Assembly: GCA_028280515.1 (NCBI GenBank) | Contig: JANQLP010000026.1 | Coordinates: 1-64,000, forward strand | DNA length: 64,000 bases | Direction of reading: 5' to 3' | Source: Hyphomicrobiales bacterium | Lineage (GTDB): Bacteria > Pseudomonadota > Alphaproteobacteria > Rhizobiales > Methyloligellaceae | In this document: in pieces, positions 37,250 through 45,637 of the stretch | Numbering within the stretch: the first letter of the stretch is position 1 | Layout of the letters: every line of letters begins with the position of its first letter | Program-made: the position numbers and the translations under genes | Notes under the pieces: model-generated | Seen by the model: the letters and a program-made list of their open reading frames with translations, nothing else | The model's database searches: none | What the model was told of the DNA's origin: nothing

Positions 37250-38451
37250 CCCACGCGTCCGCCGTTGCTTTCGGTCTTAACCCCCATCACGGCCATGAAT
37301 TTATTGTTGAAGTTCTGGAGCTTGCCCGACGCGTCCAGATTGATTCTCAGCCGTGTATAGGGTGCCATTCTAACGGTTGCCGTGAAGCCTGCAATGATAA
37401 TCGCACCGATCGGAATGCCGTAAACGAGCACGATTGCGGCGGGATTCAGGGCAAGTAAATTCGTTGCTGTGACCCCGCCTGCGCGGAGCAGAACCGCGGT
37501 GCCGAAGGCCAGCGCCACAGAGGACCATCGATTCTCCCGAACGGTCTTCGGATTCCCCATAAAATTCAGCACAATCATCACGTAGACGATCGGGTAAAGC
37601 GCTGTGGAGAACCTTTCGTGTAACTCGGCGCGGAACCGCCCGGGCGCGCGCGCATAGTGCGGATTACTGGTATCCGGGTTGATCAGCTCCGAGGGATAGA
37701 GTTCGCTGCGCCGCAGGCTGCCCGCTTCCGACTTGGGACCGTACTGGGTGATGTCGAAGATGTATTGCTCAAATGCAACAATCTGAACGCTATCGTCCTT
37801 CTTGCCGCGCTCCTGACGGTGGATGTGACCATCCCGCATGATCATGTAGGACCCGTCATCGTTGGTAATGATCTGGCCGCGGTCGGCGAGGTAGGTCATG
37901 GCCAGGTTCGCGTCGCGGGTATCGTGGATGATCAGACCGATGAGTTCGCCATTCAATGCGCGATCGCGGATATGGAAGGTCAGGCCGTTCTCCGGTCCCG
38001 AGAACCGGCCCGGTTGAAGCACTTGCGCGATCAGATCCGTGCGGACCTGATTGATGTGCGAACGCAGCTCCCGCAGACTTGCCGGGGTTACGAACAGGTT
38101 GAAAATCAGCAGGACCACGGCGAGCAGGCCGGCGAGCGCCAGACTCGGATATGCGAACCGCCAGATCGGGGCACCGGCTGCCGACATGATGATAAGCTCG
38201 CTGTCGCCATTCAGCCGGTCGAACGTGTACAGGCAGGCGACGAGCAGTGCGATCGGAGCGATGATGGCGACGAGCGCCGGAAGGGCGAGCGTCGTCATCT
38301 TCAGAAGCAGGACGAACGACTGCCCCTGGGTCGTCAGCAGCTCGAGCTTGGCGAGTGCGCTGGCGAGCCAGACGATCGTCGTCAACGTCGCCAAAATCAG
38401 CAAAAAGCTGCTTGCAAGCTGACGAAAAAGATAGCGGCTGAAAAGGTCCAT
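37246..38451 (-). CDS. lptF: LPS export ABC transporter permease LptF
   Basis: A 401-residue YjgP/YjgQ-family permease. The ATG at 38451 gives MDLFSRYLFRQLASSFLLI, the typical family start; an upstream in-frame start at 38493 adds an unrelated stretch. Six TM segments and a periplasmic domain in the middle are visible. First gene of the lptF-lptG-lptD run, transcribed away from pepA. Confidence 0.93.
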   Translation of the reverse strand: MDLFSRYLFRQLASSFLLILATLTTIVWLASALAKLELLTTQGQSFVLLLKMTTLALPALVAIIAPIALLVACLYTFDRLNGDSELIIMSAAGAPIWRFAYPSLALAGLLAVVLLIFNLFVTPASLRELRSHINQVRTDLIAQVLQPGRFSGPENGLTFHIRDRALNGELIGLIIHDTRDANLAMTYLADRGQIITNDDGSYMIMRDGHIHRQERGKKDDSVQIVAFEQYIFDITQYGPKSEAGSLRRSELYPSELINPDTSNPHYARAPGRFRAELHERFSTALYPIVYVMIVLNFMGNPKTVRENRWSSVALAFGTAVLLRAGGVTATNLLALNPAAIVLVYGIPIGAIIIAGFTATVRMAPYTRLRINLDASGKLQNFNNKFMAVMGVKTESNGGRVG

Positions 38452-38539
38452 GACAGACCCGACAAGCTCCCCGTCAATTCGTCCGGACCCCACCTATTTT
38501 TCCCCAAGGCTCCGGAGCGTCATGTGTATGTTGTAATTG

Positions 38540-38571
38540 AAATTTCCACCATGCCAACATGGCGGAAATTC
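38540..38571. repeat. Inverted repeat (14-nt arms, 4-nt loop) between lptF and pepA
   Basis: The left arm AAATTTCCACCATG (38540-38553) and right arm CATGGCGGAAATTC (38558-38571) pair at 12 of 14 positions around CCAA. It lies in the 269-bp divergent gap between lptF (start 38451) and pepA (start 38721), about 90 bp from lptF. There is no T-run after it, so it is not a terminator. It could be a repressor operator or a structured leader. Otherwise the gap holds no evident gene. Confidence 0.5.
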
Positions 38572-38720
38572 GACCGGAAATTGGGGGGTATTGCCTTCGC
38601 GGCCAACACTATTTAGTTACCGGCAAGAACCGAATTTTCTTCATCCGTCCGGCCCGGCCCGCCGACCCGCATCGTCTGTCAGTAAAGGCCGGTCCGGCCG
38701 CACGCCAAAAAGGCCTTCTC

Positions 38721-40247
38721 ATGAGCAAACCAACAGCCGTTTCTTTTGCCGATATTGCACTGCCGAAACAGGGCGTCGCCGTTCTTCTGGCGGAAGAGGG
38801 ACCGACCCTGTCGCCGGCCGGAAAAGCACTGGACAAAGCCAGTGGCGAAACTTTAACAAAGGCATTTAAAGAGCGGAAATTCAAGGGAAAAAAGAAGTCT
38901 TCGCTCGATCTTATAGTGCCAGGCGACTCCGGCCTTTCGCGGGTGCTCATTATCGGTGTCGGCGCGCTGAAGGACTATACCGAGAACGACTGGGTAAACC
39001 TTGGCGGTGCGATCAGAGGCAAGCTTTCGGGGCGTGATGGTCCCAATGCGACAATCATCCTCGAACGCCCGAAGCGCCCCCATGCGGTGACCCCGGAGCA
39101 GGCGGCCGACGTCGGTCTGGGCGCGATGATGCGTGGTTACAAGTTCGACAAATACAAGACGAAATCGGCAAAAAAAGATGACGAGCGTGGCAATAATGAC
39201 ACGGACCTGAACCGGCTCACCATTCAGTGCGCCAAGGCCGCGACGGCACGGCGCCGCTTCGCCGGCGACAGGGCGGTCGGGGAGGGAATCAATGTCGCCC
39301 GCGATCTTGTCAACGAGCCGGCGAATATCCTCGGCCCCAAGGAGTTCGCCGACCGTGCCAAGGCGCTGACCAAACTCGGCGTCAAGGTCCACGTGCTTGA
39401 CGAGAAGGCCATGGGCAAGAAGGGTATGGAGGCACTTCTGGCCGTGGGGCAGGGGAGTGAGCGCCCCAGCTACATGGCGGTGATGGAATGGAAGGGTGCG
39501 AAGGACAAGAACCGAAATCCGGTCGCCATTGTGGGGAAGGGGGTTACCTTCGATACCGGCGGTATTTCCATCAAGCCCGCCGCCGGCATGGGCGACATGA
39601 AGGGCGACATGGCCGGCGCGGCCTGCGTGGTCGGACTTATGCACGCGCTTGCCGCGCGCAAGGCAAAGGTTAATGCGGTGGGGCTGATCGGACTCGTTGA
39701 AAACATGCCGAGCGGAAACGCCACACGTCCCGGCGACATCGTGCGTTCGATGTCCGGCCAGACCGTCGAAATCCTTAACACCGACGCCGAGGGGCGGCTC
39801 GTGCTGGCCGATGTGCTCTGGTATGCCCAGGAGACGTACAAGCCGAAATGGGTCGTGAACCTTGCGACGCTGACAGGCGCCATTCTCGTCGCGCTCGGCA
39901 ACGAGCATGCGGGGCTGTTCTCGAACGACGACAAGCTCAGCGACAGACTGTCCAAGGCAGGGAAGGAGACCGGCGAAAAAGTCTGGCGCCTGCCGCTCGG
40001 GCCCAAGTACGACGAGTTGATCAAATCCGATGTTGCCGACATGAAGAACATCGGCGGACGGTGGGGCGGCTCGATCACCGCTGCCCAATTCCTGCAGCGG
40101 TTCATCAAAGAGGGGACACCCTGGGCGCATCTCGATATTGCCGGCACAGGCATGGGGTCGCCGAAGACGGAGATCAATCAGAGCTGGGGCTCGGGCTTCG
40201 GCGTGCGGTTGCTGAACCGCCTCATTGCCGAAGCCGACGAGGGCTGA
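38721..40247 (+). CDS. pepA: Leucyl aminopeptidase (M17)
   Basis: A 508-residue cytosolic metallo-aminopeptidase. The catalytic domain has [16 protein letters not shown] and the family signature [12 protein letters not shown] with two-metal ligands. [15 protein letters not shown] is near the C-terminus. The ATG at 38721 follows a weak ribosome site. E. coli PepA is also the accessory factor in XerCD recombination at cer and a DNA-binding regulator. Its gene lies only 62 bp from the dif site here; whether that is more than coincidence is unknown. Confidence 0.94.
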   Translation: MSKPTAVSFADIALPKQGVAVLLAEEGPTLSPAGKALDKASGETLTKAFKERKFKGKKKSSLDLIVPGDSGLSRVLIIGVGALKDYTENDWVNLGGAIRGKLSGRDGPNATIILERPKRPHAVTPEQAADVGLGAMMRGYKFDKYKTKSAKKDDERGNNDTDLNRLTIQCAKAATARRRFAGDRAVGEGINVARDLVNEPANILGPKEFADRAKALTKLGVKVHVLDEKAMGKKGMEALLAVGQGSERPSYMAVMEWKGAKDKNRNPVAIVGKGVTFDTGGISIKPAAGMGDMKGDMAGAACVVGLMHALAARKAKVNAVGLIGLVENMPSGNATRPGDIVRSMSGQTVEILNTDAEGRLVLADVLWYAQETYKPKWVVNLATLTGAILVALGNEHAGLFSNDDKLSDRLSKAGKETGEKVWRLPLGPKYDELIKSDVADMKNIGGRWGGSITAAQFLQRFIKEGTPWAHLDIAGTGMGSPKTEINQSWGSGFGVRLLNRLIAEADEG

Positions 40248-40308
40248 GGGGGCTCGTGTCGAGTGCCGTGCCATTCTCGCGCGCGCAGCAAACACGCAAA
40301 CATATCCA

Positions 40309-40336
40309 ATTTGACATAATATACATTATGCGAATT
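40309..40336 (-). other. dif: dif site / attL of the provirus (complete XerC-XerD site)
   Basis: Read on the plus strand: an XerD-type arm ATTTGACATAA (40309-40319), the central hexamer TATACA (40320-40325) and an XerC-type arm TTATGCGAATT (40326-40336). Compared with the reverse complement of E. coli dif, 24 of 28 positions agree, with differences only at one XerD-arm base and the outer end of the XerC arm. This is the resolution site of chromosome dimers and is expected once per chromosome near the replication terminus. It also forms the left junction of the provirus, since its core and XerC arm are repeated at 51189-51207. Confidence 0.9.
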
Positions 40337-40472
40337 GGGGCTTGACAAATTAAGTGTGAGATCAACCCGTTAACGATCTTACAAACGACTGCGTGCAAAA
40401 TAATTAATGCACCCCCGCCTCGCATCATCCCGGTGCAGTAAAAAATGGCCGATCTACTGGGATGTTGCGACC

Positions 40473-40919
40473 ATGGACCCCTACACCAAAGAAAAGATCG
40501 CCCTCGCCGATGCGCTCGAAAATGCCGTCGTCCTCCTTCGCAGCGAAGCCAAACGCCTCAAACTGATCGCCGAAGCGCACCGCAAATCAGCCGCCAACTG
40601 GGAACGTCTGAACCGCCACGTCTCGACCGCCCCGCACCTTGTCGAATGGCTGAAGGCCTGCGGCTCGAACGACCCCATCACACAGGCGGCGGAAATGCTC
40701 GACACAACGCCCGAGTTCGTCGAATCGCATTATGGTCACTTCACCAAGGCGCAAGCTGGCCGTGAGCGCCGTCAGCGCAACCGGGAGATCGTCCGCCTTG
40801 CGAGGCGCGGCCACACCAACCGCCACATTGCCGCGCGCATGGACGTGTCTGTGAGCACCGTCAAGCGCGTGCTGAAGCAGGCCGATCTGGGCCGATACGC
40901 CAAAGGTCGCTGCCCATAA
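40473..40919 (+). CDS. Provirus helix-turn-helix protein
   Basis: A 148-residue protein from the ATG at 40473 (MDPYTKEKIALADALENAV), chosen because GGGATG precedes it; the open frame begins at 40407. The N-terminal two thirds are helical and charged. The C-terminus (about 105-140) contains RRGHTNRHIAARMDVSVSTVKRVLK, which matches a LuxR/GerE- or sigma-region-4-like HTH. Probably a transcriptional regulator of the element. In the circular form it follows the ORFs at 50439-51214 on the same strand. The 136 bp before it start with a TTGACA (40342) right beside the dif core, but no clear -10 was found. Confidence 0.6.
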   Translation: MDPYTKEKIALADALENAVVLLRSEAKRLKLIAEAHRKSAANWERLNRHVSTAPHLVEWLKACGSNDPITQAAEMLDTTPEFVESHYGHFTKAQAGRERRQRNREIVRLARRGHTNRHIAARMDVSVSTVKRVLKQADLGRYAKGRCP

Positions 40920-40929
40920 GGAGGCAAAA

Positions 40930-41385
40930 ATGGATCTATTGAACACGGTCCTAGGCGGGATAATCGGCGGCCTTATAACAGTCGCTGGTGTCTATATTGC
41001 GTGGATGCTCAACTCAAAACATGCAATGCGAATGGCGGTGATCGAGAAACGGTTCCAAGCCCACCAAGAACTCTATGCGCGGTTGTCACGGCTTGCTGCC
41101 ACAGAGGGTTTAGATGACACTAAAGGTGCTTTGAAGCAGTTAGACGAGCTAACAGATTGGTGGGTTCACAACTGCCTTTATGTTGACGACACTGCGGCGC
41201 AGGCAACCATCGACGCCCTCGGAGAACTCTACCTAAATTCAGGAGGTGTAGGAGCCTCTGAACTAACGCCTGACGAAAAATCTGAAAGATTGACCAGCGT
41301 ACTCAGCGCAATTCTTCGCTGTGCTGCGTTGCCTGACATGAACCAAGAAGTCTCCATCTGGCGATTGTTGAAACCGGAAAGGTAA
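40930..41385 (+). CDS. Provirus membrane-anchored protein of unknown function
   Basis: A 151-residue protein with one N-terminal TM segment (LLNTVLGGIIGGLITVAGVYIAWML) followed by a basic, helical cytoplasmic part (EKRFQAHQELYARLSRLAA). An AAGGAGG ribosome site lies just before the start, 10 nt after the HTH gene. Base composition is visibly more AT-rich than its neighbours. Position at the edge of the element and the topology would fit a lysogenic-conversion or exclusion protein; that is inference. Confidence 0.6.
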   Translation: MDLLNTVLGGIIGGLITVAGVYIAWMLNSKHAMRMAVIEKRFQAHQELYARLSRLAATEGLDDTKGALKQLDELTDWWVHNCLYVDDTAAQATIDALGELYLNSGGVGASELTPDEKSERLTSVLSAILRCAALPDMNQEVSIWRLLKPER

Positions 41386-41426
41386 CGGCGTTCTCTTACT
41401 CGGCCGAGTGATTTTGCGGAGTCCGC

Positions 41427-41762
41427 TTAACGCTGGCCGGGAGGCCGGAAGTCCGGCGCGGCCTGCTGTTGCGGTGTCGTCTGCGGCTGCGCCCCCTGCC
41501 CGCGCTCATCGGCGTTCCGGTCCGCCTTGTCCTTCTTCAGCACGGCGACGATGGCCGGAAGCACCACGATCAGAAACCCGATCCAGTTGCCCGACAGAGC
41601 GGCGGGGAGCGCCTCATAGACGGCCCTCAGAAGCGGATCGATGTCATAGGCCGTCAGCTGATTGAGGAACAGGCCGATGACGCTGATACCGGCCCATGTG
41701 GACCCTTCGGACCCGCGCGCGCGCAGGAACCGGAACAGCATTTTGAAGACGGGAATTTTCAT
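41427..41762 (-). CDS. Small membrane protein, holin candidate
   Basis: A 111-residue protein with two hydrophobic segments (STWAGISVIGLFLNQLTA and LSGNWIGFLIVVLPAIVAVL) and a charged Gln/Pro-rich tail. It is the last gene of the leftward operon, and overlaps the preceding gene by 4 nt (ATGA). Two TMs, small size and position downstream of the SleB-type lysin suggest a holin; no family was recognised. It converges with the gene ending at 41385, 41 nt away. Confidence 0.5.
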   Translation of the reverse strand: MKIPVFKMLFRFLRARGSEGSTWAGISVIGLFLNQLTAYDIDPLLRAVYEALPAALSGNWIGFLIVVLPAIVAVLKKDKADRNADERGQGAQPQTTPQQQAAPDFRPPGQR

Positions 41763-41959
41763 CTGCCTACCTCCGCCCGGCGCTGCGCCGGGATCACGAA
41801 TTGCGTCAGCATGTCGATACGGGCATCCATCGTGGCGATCTTCTTGCCCTGATCGTTGACCTCATAGAGCGTCCAACCGAGCAAGCCGACGACGACGGTG
41901 CACCACGCCGCGAGCGCGACACTGACAACGGACTGCACGAGCCAATCGGGAATGCTCAT
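41759..41959 (-). CDS. Small single-TM protein with C-terminal coil
   Basis: A 66-residue protein (MSIPDWLVQSVVSVALAAW...) with one TM segment at about 7-30 and a short amphipathic helix (EVNDQGKKIATMDARIDMLTQF). Its start overlaps the stop of the gene upstream (TGATG) and its stop the start of the gene downstream. Topology resembles spanin-like or holin-accessory proteins, but nothing specific is recognised. Confidence 0.5.
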   Translation of the reverse strand: MSIPDWLVQSVVSVALAAWCTVVVGLLGWTLYEVNDQGKKIATMDARIDMLTQFVIPAQRRAEVGR

Positions 41960-42111
41960 CAGATCACCTTGAGCGCCTTTCCCGCGACATAGACGCCGCC
42001 GCCGATGGCGGCCCACTTCGCGATGACCGCCAGCTGCCCCAAGCCCTCTTCTCCGGCTTTGAGTGCAATCGCTGTGAGACCGATACCGACGAGCAGTGGA
42101 ACAGCTGGCAT
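41959..42111 (-). CDS. 50-residue hydrophobic protein
   Basis: MPAVPLLVGIGLTAIALKA followed by a second hydrophobic stretch (LAVIAKWAAIGGGVYVAG). It sits between the lysin gene (stop 42116) and the 66-aa gene, with which it overlaps by 1 nt. Probably a membrane protein of the virion or of the lysis cassette. An overlapping alternative ATG at 42117 is in another frame. Confidence 0.45.
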   Translation of the reverse strand: MPAVPLLVGIGLTAIALKAGEEGLGQLAVIAKWAAIGGGVYVAGKALKVI

Positions 42112-42115
42112 GACA

Positions 42116-42832
42116 TCACCCCACGAGAAAACGGTGCCCGCCGATCCGGCGCGCGAAGCGCATCGCGAACGACCAGTCGGGCGGTGCAATGGTGTCGGCA
42201 TAGAAATGGTTCGCCCCGCCCGTGGGATCGCTCAGACGGCCCGACACGGCATCTTCAGCGATGCTCAAGGCTTGGCGAAAACTGCTATCGCTCTCATTGA
42301 CGGCGAGCGCCTTTGGCCGGTTCGGGTCATCGGCATTCCATGTCGAGAACTGGAGCGGTTGCAGCGCCACGTCAGCAGGCGCGGACGGCCAGCGTGGATC
42401 GCTCGAGCGGTTCATGATGACGGCGGCGACGGCGCGCATCCCGCTCACCCCGTCCCCCCTCGCCTCGCCCCAGATCGTCCGCGCGACGATATCGACATCG
42501 TGCGAGCGGCCCGGCGACGGCGCAGGCGTGGTGGTTGTGGCGAAGGACGGCGCACCGCGCCCGGCATCGAACAGGCTGGACCCGAACAGCCTGTCAAAGA
42601 AGCCCGCCGCCGTACGTACGGGCGCAGCACTTGTCGTGGTCCGCGAGGGCGCGAAGAACGGCGCGGGTTGCGGCGTGACAGGCCCGAGCGCGCGGAAGCG
42701 GTCAGCGGCGGACGGACCGCCAAAGAAGTCGTCAGACGGCCCCGTGGCGGCCTCGACCCGGCTCACGGCATTGACGGCCAGATAACCGGCGCCGGCGAGC
42801 AGCGCGAAACCTATGACGTGCGAGAGCGCCAT
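42116..42832 (-). CDS. SleB-like cell-wall hydrolase (endolysin or virion lysin)
   Basis: A 238-residue protein. An N-terminal TM anchor (VIGFALLAGAGYLAVNAV, 6-23) and a Pro/Thr/Ser-rich linker precede the Hydrolase_2 domain (about 111-238): IVARTIWGEARGDG, with the likely catalytic E123, AVAAVIMNRSSDP and GGANHFYADTIAPPDW. SleB-type enzymes are peptidoglycan lytic transglycosylases or amidases. PM2-like phages carry membrane-bound structural proteins, so this could be part of the virion membrane used for entry, or the lysis enzyme. Start and stop overlap the neighbouring genes. Confidence 0.8.
   Translation of the reverse strand: MALSHVIGFALLAGAGYLAVNAVSRVEAATGPSDDFFGGPSAADRFRALGPVTPQPAPFFAPSRTTTSAAPVRTAAGFFDRLFGSSLFDAGRGAPSFATTTTPAPSPGRSHDVDIVARTIWGEARGDGVSGMRAVAAVIMNRSSDPRWPSAPADVALQPLQFSTWNADDPNRPKALAVNESDSSFRQALSIAEDAVSGRLSDPTGGANHFYADTIAPPDWSFAMRFARRIGGHRFLVG
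42610..42621. repeat. CCGTACGTACGG palindrome, copy 1
   Basis: A perfect 12-bp palindrome inside the lysin gene, reading Val-Arg-Thr through the codons GTA CGT ACG. The same 12-mer recurs at 43751-43762, and an extended 16-bp version at 45931-45946; a shorter copy with CGTACG is at 45998-46007. I saw the 10-mer core only inside the provirus. Confidence 0.7.
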
Positions 42833-43170
42833 CAGGCCACCAGATCGTAGGTGATCACTGCGTGACGGCCTGCAGCAATGTGAGACTTCGCGAACACGCC
42901 CCAGCCCGTAGGAACGACGAGCGCGGCGATGACCGGAATGCGGCCATTGGTAACGTCGTCAATGACCATAACGATCTCACCTGCCGGACCCTCAAGCCAT
43001 AGCGCATGGTGTGTGGCATCCTGTGCGGGAACACCGGTAGTCTGAAAATAGACGCACGCCGTCCGCAGGATGATGCCGCCCGTGTTCGCCGCCTTGGCGA
43101 GAACGGCGACAGCGCCACCGGCACTCAGGTCTTGAGAGACTGTGATGTCGCCTATTTTGGTTATCGTCAT
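42832..43170 (-). CDS. Small beta-rich provirus protein (structural candidate)
   Basis: A 112-residue protein from the ATG at 43170 (MTITKIGDITVSQDLSAGG), overlapping the gene upstream by 4 nt and the lysin gene by 1 nt. It alternates short hydrophobic strands and Gly-rich turns (LWLEGPAGEIVMVIDDV, IAALVVPTGWGVF), with no TM segment. A soluble virion component such as a vertex or spike subunit is plausible from position, but it is not recognised. Confidence 0.5.
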   Translation of the reverse strand: MTITKIGDITVSQDLSAGGAVAVLAKAANTGGIILRTACVYFQTTGVPAQDATHHALWLEGPAGEIVMVIDDVTNGRIPVIAALVVPTGWGVFAKSHIAAGRHAVITYDLVA

Positions 43171-43775
43171 GCGCCTGCCCTCTCTCCGTAGATCACGGCA
43201 TATCTGCCCGCGTAGGACGCCGACATGTTCGTGACGTGCAGCGGCCCAGCCGTCCTGAGCTCCAATCGTTCTCCCGGCGACAGAATGATCGCGCCTGATA
43301 TCGCACCCGCCGCGCTCGACACCCCGATGTCCGTTGCGCCACGGTTCTGGATCACGACCCATTCAATCTTGGTGTCGAGCGCCGTGAAAATTGGCGTGGT
43401 GTTGCCCCGCCCCGATGGGACGGTGCCGGCAGCCACCTTCAAGGGCGCGCCGAACAGCCGTGCGACGTTGACCGTCAGACCGCTTTCGGCGGAGATCGAG
43501 ACCCGGCTGTCTTCAATCGCCCCATCGCCGCAGATCAGCGTCCCCTGGACGGACTGAGCGTCTGGCGCGATGACCGTCACGCGGCTGAAGCGCGCACTCT
43601 CGAAGCGGTGCCCGAGGCCGCGCTCCATCGTGAGCGGAATGCCGTCATCGATCTGCAGCTGAAAGGCCGAGCTGGCTTCAAGGCAGCGCACCACAGACCA
43701 ATCGCCGGACCACTGGGCTGTGCCATTGGCAGGCACATCGAATTTGATTTCCGTACGTACGGCTTGACCGGTCAT
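43167..43775 (-). CDS. Beta-rich provirus protein, candidate spike/vertex protein
   Basis: A 202-residue protein beginning MTGQAVRTEIKFDVPANG after a GGGAG ribosome site. It is predicted beta-rich (FQLQIDDGIPLTMERG, SRVTVIAPDAQSVQGTLICGDG, IIQ-type and GERLELRTAGPLHV strands) without TM segments. It lies between the small TM proteins and the lysin, where tailless phages keep vertex or receptor-binding genes. PM2 spike P1 is larger (335 aa), so identity is uncertain. Codons 5-9 contain the CCGTACGTACGG palindrome. Confidence 0.5.
   Translation of the reverse strand: MTGQAVRTEIKFDVPANGTAQWSGDWSVVRCLEASSAFQLQIDDGIPLTMERGLGHRFESARFSRVTVIAPDAQSVQGTLICGDGAIEDSRVSISAESGLTVNVARLFGAPLKVAAGTVPSGRGNTTPIFTALDTKIEWVVIQNRGATDIGVSSAAGAISGAIILSPGERLELRTAGPLHVTNMSASYAGRYAVIYGERAGA
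43751..43762. repeat. CCGTACGTACGG palindrome, copy 2
   Basis: An exact second copy of the 12-bp palindrome, 13-24 nt inside the start of the candidate spike gene. It again spells Val-Arg-Thr with GTA CGT ACG, and thus falls in the translation-initiation region of this message. Confidence 0.7.
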
Positions 43776-44119
43776 AGCAACTTGCTCCCTCGCGCGAGAT
43801 ACAGCGCCGCGCCGATTGCGACGATGACGAACACGGGATTTACAGGCTGGGTGCCCTTGGACGCGGCCACCACATCGACCGCCTGCGCCGCCGTCTGCTG
43901 CACGGCCCCGATACCGAGCTCGGCAATGTTCAGAACCTCGCCGACCGATCTGATGGCGTCCGACGCGACGTTGAACGCCTCATCGTCAACGCTCTGAAGG
44001 ACCAGATCGCCGCCGACCTGCTGCGCGGCGATGCCCCCCGCCTCGGCAAGCGTGCGGCGGTCGGTGTTCTCGGTGACCGTCTGGCTTTGCAGCCGCGTTG
44101 TTGACCCGAACAGACCCAT
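43772..44119 (-). CDS. Provirus protein with C-terminal TM (virion membrane candidate)
   Basis: A 115-residue protein. The soluble part is Ala/Val/Gln-rich helix (EAGGIAAQQVGGDLVLQSVDDEAF). One TM segment closes the protein (VNPVFVIVAIGAALYLARG), ending in SKLL. Start overlaps the upstream stop (TGATG) after a GGGAGG site; stop overlaps the next start. The layout of short soluble part plus C-terminal anchor is shared by three consecutive genes here, as expected for internal-membrane virion proteins. Confidence 0.55.
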   Translation of the reverse strand: MGLFGSTTRLQSQTVTENTDRRTLAEAGGIAAQQVGGDLVLQSVDDEAFNVASDAIRSVGEVLNIAELGIGAVQQTAAQAVDVVAASKGTQPVNPVFVIVAIGAALYLARGSKLL

Positions 44120-44328
44120 CAGATTTTCAGCCTCCCGGTTGCGATCAGGAACGCCGCCCCGATGACCAGACCGCCGATGATCAGCGTCGTCGGATCGATG
44201 CCGGATGCGCTGCGCGAGCGACCGAAGAAGTCGCCGCCGAATTGCGGCTGCACGGTCGTTTGAAAACGCCCGTCCGTGACCTGCGGTCCGGTCGAAAGCT
44301 GGAACGGCGGAAGCTGCGGGATCGCCAT
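44119..44328 (-). CDS. 69-residue protein with C-terminal TM (virion membrane candidate)
   Basis: MAIPQLPPFQLSTGPQV leads into a Gly/Phe/Gln stretch, and one TM segment (TLIIGGLVIGAAFLIATG) ends in RLKI. A GAGGAAG ribosome site precedes the start. It lies 4 nt after the 131-aa gene and overlaps the next by 1 nt. No family recognised. Confidence 0.55.
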   Translation of the reverse strand: MAIPQLPPFQLSTGPQVTDGRFQTTVQPQFGGDFFGRSRSASGIDPTTLIIGGLVIGAAFLIATGRLKI

Positions 44329-44332
44329 GGCG

Positions 44333-44728
44333 CTACTTCCTCAGCAGCAGGAACGCCACGCCCCCCACCCCGACAACCAGAAGCCAGACCGGCACGCCGC
44401 CAACGTTGGCGCGCGCGGCGCGGTTCAGCGACGGCGTGTTGTCGATGATCGGCGATCCGGTCACGTCGGCAGCGCGCGCGTTCAGATTTCCGAACAGCTC
44501 AAGGCCGGTGTCGGCGAGACCGAACAGCCCCTTGACGAAGCCGGTGGCCTCACCCATCAGGCTTTGCGTGCCGCCGTTGCGCGAGGGGATGCGCGACAGA
44601 AGCGCGTCGGTGAAGCCGACGCTCTCCTGTATCTGGTAATCGCCACCGGCGAACGGATCGACGCCCGACCCGCCCCCGGCAGCATTGGTGTCGTTGAAGA
44701 CGTTGAAGCCAACATCCAAGATCGACAT
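44333..44728 (-). CDS. 131-residue protein with C-terminal TM (virion membrane candidate)
   Basis: MSILDVGFNVFNDTNAAGGG, then a helical region (ATGFVKGLFGLADTGLELF) and a C-terminal TM (VPVWLLVVGVGGVAFLLL) ending in RK. An AAGGAGG site precedes the start. It directly follows the capsid gene (15 nt gap). In PM2 the capsid gene is also accompanied by genes for small integral-membrane virion proteins. Confidence 0.55.
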   Translation of the reverse strand: MSILDVGFNVFNDTNAAGGGSGVDPFAGGDYQIQESVGFTDALLSRIPSRNGGTQSLMGEATGFVKGLFGLADTGLELFGNLNARAADVTGSPIIDNTPSLNRAARANVGGVPVWLLVVGVGGVAFLLLRK

Positions 44729-44743
44729 GTCGCGGCCTCCTTC

Positions 44744-45613
44744 CTAGACGCGGGCGAAGACCTCAGCGACCATCGTGATGTTGTTGGCGGCGTTCGTTTC
44801 GATCTCCATCGACGCCGGCAGGACGCTGCCAGTCGGATTGCCCTTCTTGTCGGTGACGATGGTGGGCAGCACGTCCCCGAGCCTCAGGCCGTCGTCGAAC
44901 GCGACCGTGAAAAGGTCGGTCGGCAGCGAGCCGCCCCGGCGCGTGATGCCGTACTCCATCAGCGTGCGCGGCTTCCGGTAGACGACCTGCTTACCCAGCT
45001 TCACCGTCACTTCCGTGACCTGCCCCGCAGCGCCTTCGAACAGGTGCAGCCGGTGATAGAAGCCCGGCAATCCGAGATCGTTCAGCGTGACCGTTCCAGC
45101 CCCGCCAACCTCGATTTGCCGCGTCGTGTAGTGCTTCAGAAAACCGTTCGGGACCACCTGCGCGGAACGCGCCTGCTGGTAGACCTGCGTGTCGCCATAT
45201 TCGGCGAACACCTGAAGCGTCGGATTGACGGCAGCACCGGCGATATCGACCTCCACTTGAAAGCTGGTCGCGACCCCCTGCACGAACCACGACGTGGCGA
45301 TTTCGGAGAGGGGAATGTTACGCCAGATTTCGGCGAAGAAGATCGTCAGCCGACCGCTCACATAGGGCTGTCCGTACCCCGCGTGAATGGCATTCAGCTG
45401 CGCGGCGGTGAAGCGCCTGATGACCTTGCCGGAGAGCTTTACGCGCACCTCAGTGATGCGCGCCTCAAGCGTGGCTTGGTTCGGCAACGCGCCGTTCTCG
45501 CGATACTCGATTGCGAGGGACTGGTAGACCCAGTTCATCGGCAGATCGAGGGTCGCGATCTGGCCCGCCACCACGTTGGTGAACACGCCAGCTAGATCGG
45601 TGATTGTCGGCAT
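44744..45613 (-). CDS. Major capsid protein, PM2 P2-like (double jelly-roll)
   Basis: A 289-residue protein after a strong AGGAGG site. Features that recall the N-terminal domain of corticovirus P2: LDLPMNWVYQSLAIEY (22-37), ITEVRVKLSGKVIRRFTAAQLNAI (53-76) and GRLTIFFAEIWRN (87-99). The rest is beta-rich and two-domain in length (YHRLHLFEGAAGQVTEVTVK, MEIETNAANNITMVAEVF). PM2 P2 has 269 residues, a good match. No HK97-fold features or scaffold protease are present. It is the most abundant structural protein by position and ribosome-site strength. Structure prediction was not possible here, so the fold call rests on pattern and context. Confidence 0.75.
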   Translation of the reverse strand: MPTITDLAGVFTNVVAGQIATLDLPMNWVYQSLAIEYRENGALPNQATLEARITEVRVKLSGKVIRRFTAAQLNAIHAGYGQPYVSGRLTIFFAEIWRNIPLSEIATSWFVQGVATSFQVEVDIAGAAVNPTLQVFAEYGDTQVYQQARSAQVVPNGFLKHYTTRQIEVGGAGTVTLNDLGLPGFYHRLHLFEGAAGQVTEVTVKLGKQVVYRKPRTLMEYGITRRGGSLPTDLFTVAFDDGLRLGDVLPTIVTDKKGNPTGSVLPASMEIETNAANNITMVAEVFARV

Positions 45614-45637
45614 GGTGAAGCCTCCTGTTCGTGGCTT

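Noticed and set aside
41398-41409. ACTCGGCCGAGT palindrome between the converging provirus genes
   Set aside because: As a hairpin it leaves only a 4-bp stem with a 4-nt loop and no T-run; not a convincing terminator.
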